Source: Seison nebaliae
Lineage: Eukaryota; Rotifera; Pararotatoria; Seisonacea; Seisonidae
Direction of reading: 5' to 3'
DNA length: 64,000 bases
Assembly: GCA_023231475.1 (NCBI GenBank)
Contig: JALJEE010002175.1
Coordinates: 62,001 to 126,000 of the forward strand
The notes under the pieces were generated by a model. It made no database searches and had not been told where the DNA came from. It saw only the letters and a program-made list of their open reading frames with translations. Shown here in pieces: positions 60,401-64,000 of this stretch. Within the stretch, counting starts at the first letter, position 1. The number at the start of each line of letters is the position of its first letter. The translations under genes were made by a program, and so were the position numbers.

Positions 60401-63400
60401 TAGATGAATCAAATGTTCATAATCGATTACATAAAATCGATCGATCTATGACATAAAACCATAAATCTACTAACGATCGAGAGTGAAGAAGAAATTTATC
60501 GGCGCAGCTGTTTATCTCCAGATTTGATGAATTGTTTTCATTCAACTACATTTCAAGTAGAGTAAACCACTATCCGGTCTATTCAAATAAGTGAAATAAT
60601 TTCGAAATTCAATTCACTCACAATCAATAAAAGTCTGTCCGAACAAACGGAAATGGTTTGATTATTCTCCTCATTTTCCTTATTTATCACCCAAAATAAC
60701 AAATGGATAAGAATTGCGGAGAGTTGTGCAGGATATGCAATAAATGTCGCGGCGATTGATTTACGCAGAAGTCCATTCAAAGGAAAGAATTGGAACGTAT
60801 TCATAAATCAAACAGAAAACAATTTGATTAATTCAAATAAGTTAAGAGGCAAATTCTTAAATGGAAAACGGTTGGATGAGGAACCTGAAGATCGGAAGAA
60901 GAATTAGAAGAAGTAAACTGAAGAAGAATTAGAAGAAGTAAACTGAAGAAGAATTAGTAGAAGTAAACTGAAGAAGAATTAGAAGAAGTAAAATACAGAA
61001 GAATTAGGTAAACGAGAATGTGGGAGTGACGGAAATCGTTTGCTCAATAACTGATAAATATGTGAGGTAGAAAAAAACATATAATTGAATTGAGACTAAT
61101 AACAATAATTGAGTGTATGATGTTGAATAGGATACTTTGACTAGGAGAAGAGGAAAAGTTGGAAGAAATAGTAGTTTCATTTTCATGTTCCGATTTTCTC
61201 CGGAAGGAAAGTTTCGCGAATATTTTCATTCTCTATTACATGATACGATGATAAAATGATAATCTACCAAACTCTCCTTTTCCTCCTCTCCATTCTTCTC
61301 GACGTTCTTATATCTAAACAGAACGGAATGAGATAAGAAAATAAATTTAATTTCTTCAAAAATATTGATTTCATTTAATCAGGTAACACCAGACACACGA
61401 CCACCTCAAAGATGATAATGTTACATTTGATTTGTTTTCAACGAGACAATAGGAGGGAGAGAAGGCACCCGATGGTGAAACATAAAATCGAAATACATTT
61501 CAATCGATATATCGTCCCCATGTTTTCCTTACCGACGACGACGATGACGACGACAACCATAATTAGAACAAAAATAAAAGACAAGAATGGAATGCGGAAC
61601 TTGAAACAAGAAGATGAGAGGCAAATTACACATTTTCCTTAGTTTTAATGACGATGTAATTTTGATCTGAATTAAATGAAAAACATAAAACTTAAAAAAA
61701 CTTCCTCCACTCTCACGGATGGCCGTACTCTGTGTTATATCGAAAATTAGTAAAATAAATTTTTGAAAAAATAATATCTACTTTTATTGGAGATAAATGA
61801 TTGAAATAGATGTTTGATAATCGTCTAATTCTACATCATCGATGAAATGGAAATAATCGGGTAGTCGATTATTTTGGAAATATAACGGTTGAATCGAATT
61901 GATAGTGAAAGGTGTTGAAATATTTTCCTTTTATTTTTCAGAAACTACCTTGAACTCCAAATACATTTCTGTGCATGGAATTCCAACAAGTGCTTATATT
62001 GATACCAGTTACCATAGAAACGGAGTCCGCTACTCATGATTAATTTTCAATCATTTAATTGGATGGAGTTCAATGGAATGTGTTTAGATGAAATAATGAG
62101 AAACGATCGACATTCATTTTGACAATTGTGAAATTTATATTATTATGATTCCGATCATAATCGAAGGGTTCTTAGGGAGAAGGACTCCCTCACTTTCCCT
62201 CACCGAATTTTCTACTTCACTTCATGCAAATAATTCTTTCAATTAATCGGAAAACAACTCGATGAATGAAAGAATCATATGATTCTCCATACAATGAGAC
62301 AAATGCATCAGAAGATCAAAGAGGTGTGGGGAAATTATCAACACTGAAATTTAGGTCATATGTTGGGAGAGAGGGGAGGGGCGAGAGAGGAAAAACTTAA
62401 ATTAAATGGTATTGATTCGATTGATAACGTTTGTCAATAGGATAACAACAAATTTTGAGTATATCATTGACACAGTTCGAATGTTCATCATCTCGTCAGA
62501 TTTGACTAACGTAAGAATTTTTTTTCTTTATTCATTCGAATGTTCAATATTCTAATAGATGATATGATGATATTGAAGAAAAACTTTTGAATTTCTCTGA
62601 GAACGGACAAGAAAATATTTTCGAAGATAAATTTCTTCCATGAACAGAAGATCCTAAAGATAGTTAAATATGTACTGGTAATGGAATGTATTTTAACAAT
62701 CAAATTAACCAAAAGAAAATGGAGAAGGTTAGTGAAATAGAAGATGATGGAAATACGAATCGTTTGGTGTTGAGACGTTCCGAATAAGAAGATCGATTAC
62801 ATAACAAACAGCTAAAGCCGAATGGATGAAGATATCGGAAAGATTTTCCTTCAATTACATCTTCTCAAGGAATGAATGAATATGTTATCCGGAAAATTTA
62901 TTCCCTTTTATTCTCGTTTTCCTCACTTCGAATTCTTCATTCTTTCATTTCAAATCGGTTTGGATATGAGACGATTTTGTTCGAATGTTCATAAATAAAA
63001 ATATTCTGTCACAAATAATTCTTATCTTGTCAAATTCCTTATGATTGTGCGAACAATTTACGTCTAGCGATAAGTGAGAAATCGTGATGAAGATGAATCA
63101 TATTGAATGGGGGGAAAAGAATTCCGATAAACTTCTCTCCAACTTTTCTGGAGCAATCAACTATTCGTTATCGGGTGGTGTGATGAGCAGAAATTATTAA
63201 TAATATCTTCCGATTAATATCGGAAATGATAAGAAACACTTCCGCTCCCTCCGACAAATACACGTTAAGTCAATATTGAACTTGGAGTATTTGTAGATGG
63301 GCAAATGGTTTTGCTCCATCTTTCTAACATATCTCTTCTCCGCTCAGAATGGTTGGAGGAAATGTACAGGAAATGTTTGTTAATCACATTGAAAACAAAC

Positions 63401-64000
63401 ATATTTACACCAACTGATCGCCTTGTTCCTTTTTTGGGGAAAGACTTCCGAATTATTCTCCTAAATTGATCTTCTAAATTTTCTTCTTCTTCTACTCATT
63501 TATTGGAGATGTTTTTGAAAGATAAATAAATATCAATTTCAATCAATGATGAATTATAATTATAAATAAATTATCTTTCTTCCAGAAAAGAAAAGAAGTT
63601 GATGGAAAACATTTCAGTCTAAAATGATGATGGAAATGATGAAAATGAGAGTTCGTTGAAGAGAAAGAGAATGATGAAAAGAATTGATAATTAAAAAGGT
63701 CTTTCTTATCTAATCAAGTTCATGGGAGAAGGTGATAAAAAGGCAAACTTGTAATTCGACCAAATCCTCATGAAGAACAGCATGAATCATCTGACGTCTT
63801 GCACGACGATAGAGTGCGTTCTTCTTGTTTGATTGCATTCCCTTCAAGGAAGTAATGACAGTTGCTGCATCATCTGATTGTAAGGAATTGTTGGAAATGT
63901 CAAAGACGTCATTGTCGCCGTTCGAACGGTTGGTATGGTGACGTCCAGAATTCTTCTTCCCACCAATCCCACCATTCATGGCAGATAGGGAAGAATTCTC
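54414..64000 (-). CDS. Synphilin-1-like ankyrin/coiled-coil protein (5' end outside window)
   Basis: Visible exons are 64000-63749 (open at the edge), 57178-56963 and 56918-54414, about 990 codons. Joins are phase 0 (TTACAA|GTTTGC, CCATAG|AAT; GTAAAA|GTTAAG, TTTAG|CAC). The ankyrin region (HENSLLHVAVAQRCLESVRF, KKPLLHIAAKYGEDKCLLFI, NNAAHLAAKYGHMSCLQILV, GHTPIILADYNGHSECVRYL) runs straight into a coiled coil beginning VETCSLLSEKVAVL. This repeat order and the VETC...L coil start match vertebrate synphilin-1 (SNCAIP), the alpha-synuclein-interacting cytoplasmic protein. The remaining 600 residues are disordered: Ser-rich basic linker, scattered helices, a QQQQQQQ run, a 14-Asn run. The large first visible intron is 6,570 bp. 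Converges with CDK5RAP1. Confidence 0.8.
57179..63748 (-). other. 6.57-kb intron of the synphilin-1-like gene
   Basis: Bounded by GTTTGC donor (minus strand, 63748) and a TTCCATAG acceptor at 57179-57180. More than 100 times longer than the usual intron here. No exon on either strand could be supported inside; frames such as 58890-59237 and 59936-60202 have no recognisable content. Contains a 25-bp tandem repeat at 60898-61007. Likely to hold regulatory elements or an alternative promoter (inference). Confidence 0.6.
60898..61007. repeat. 25-bp tandem repeat, four copies plus partial
   Basis: Unit starts GAAGAATTAGAAGAAGTAAA; copies begin at 60898, 60923, 60948 and 60973, with a partial fifth at 60998. 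The third copy has one substitution and the fourth diverges at its end. Confidence 0.9.

Noticed and set aside
1-64000. CRISPR arrays, bacterial operons, viral or autonomous transposon genes
   Set aside because: No direct-repeat/spacer arrays, no Shine-Dalgarno-led operons, and no integrase, transposase, reverse transcriptase or capsid-like sequence was recognised; genes are intron-containing and animal in type.

Overview
Eukaryotic nuclear DNA from a small-genome animal. It is AT-rich (roughly one third G+C by eye), and its genes are broken by very short introns of about 33-60 bp. Homopolymer tracts of Asn, Gln and Ser occur in regulatory-type proteins. The mix of a BEN-domain protein, synaptotagmin-type C2 protein, FAAH, type II transmembrane serine protease, single-domain trehalose-6-phosphate phosphatase and neuropeptide precursor points to an ecdysozoan. 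My best guess is an acariform mite of the dust-mite/scab-mite kind; this is inferred from style, not proven.

Layout. 1-6.7 kb is gene-poor. 6.7-14.5 kb holds orphan genes: a Ser-rich exon, a 156-aa ORF, a two-exon acidic protein, and a compact neuropeptide precursor with two copies of a peptide ending Pro-Phe-Gly. 14.9-24 kb is gene-dense: RBM39/CAPER (-) diverges from dynactin subunit 6 (+), which converges on an atypical synaptotagmin (-). Two unrecognised genes, a 56-aa membrane microprotein, a small + ORF and a Pro-rich/basic nuclear-type protein follow. 24.9-27.2 kb is a BEN-domain protein. 27.2-33 kb is empty. 33-35.4 kb is a type II transmembrane trypsin-like protease. 35.4-39.1 kb is empty. 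39.1-46 kb holds a tandem minus-strand cluster: trehalose-6-phosphate phosphatase, FAAH and a DDX24/MAK5 helicase. 46-48 kb is a graveyard with a B-box pseudogene and a short inverted-repeat element. 48.5-54 kb has an unrecognised basic protein (-), a DPF/requiem-like protein without PHD fingers (+) and CDK5RAP1 (+). 54.4-64 kb is a synphilin-1-like ankyrin/coiled-coil gene (-) with a 6.6-kb intron, running off the right edge.

The genes do not form one pathway; most are housekeeping (splicing cofactor, dynein-dynactin motor, ribosome biogenesis helicase, mitochondrial tRNA modification) or neuronal/signalling (synaptotagmin-like, FAAH, neuropeptide, synphilin). Exon joins were worked out by hand from reading frame, GT-AG ends and family alignment from memory; no search was run. 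The most novel-looking items are the AMYIPF-amide precursor, the +3 T splice-donor bias, the PHD-less DPF protein and the synphilin-1 relative.
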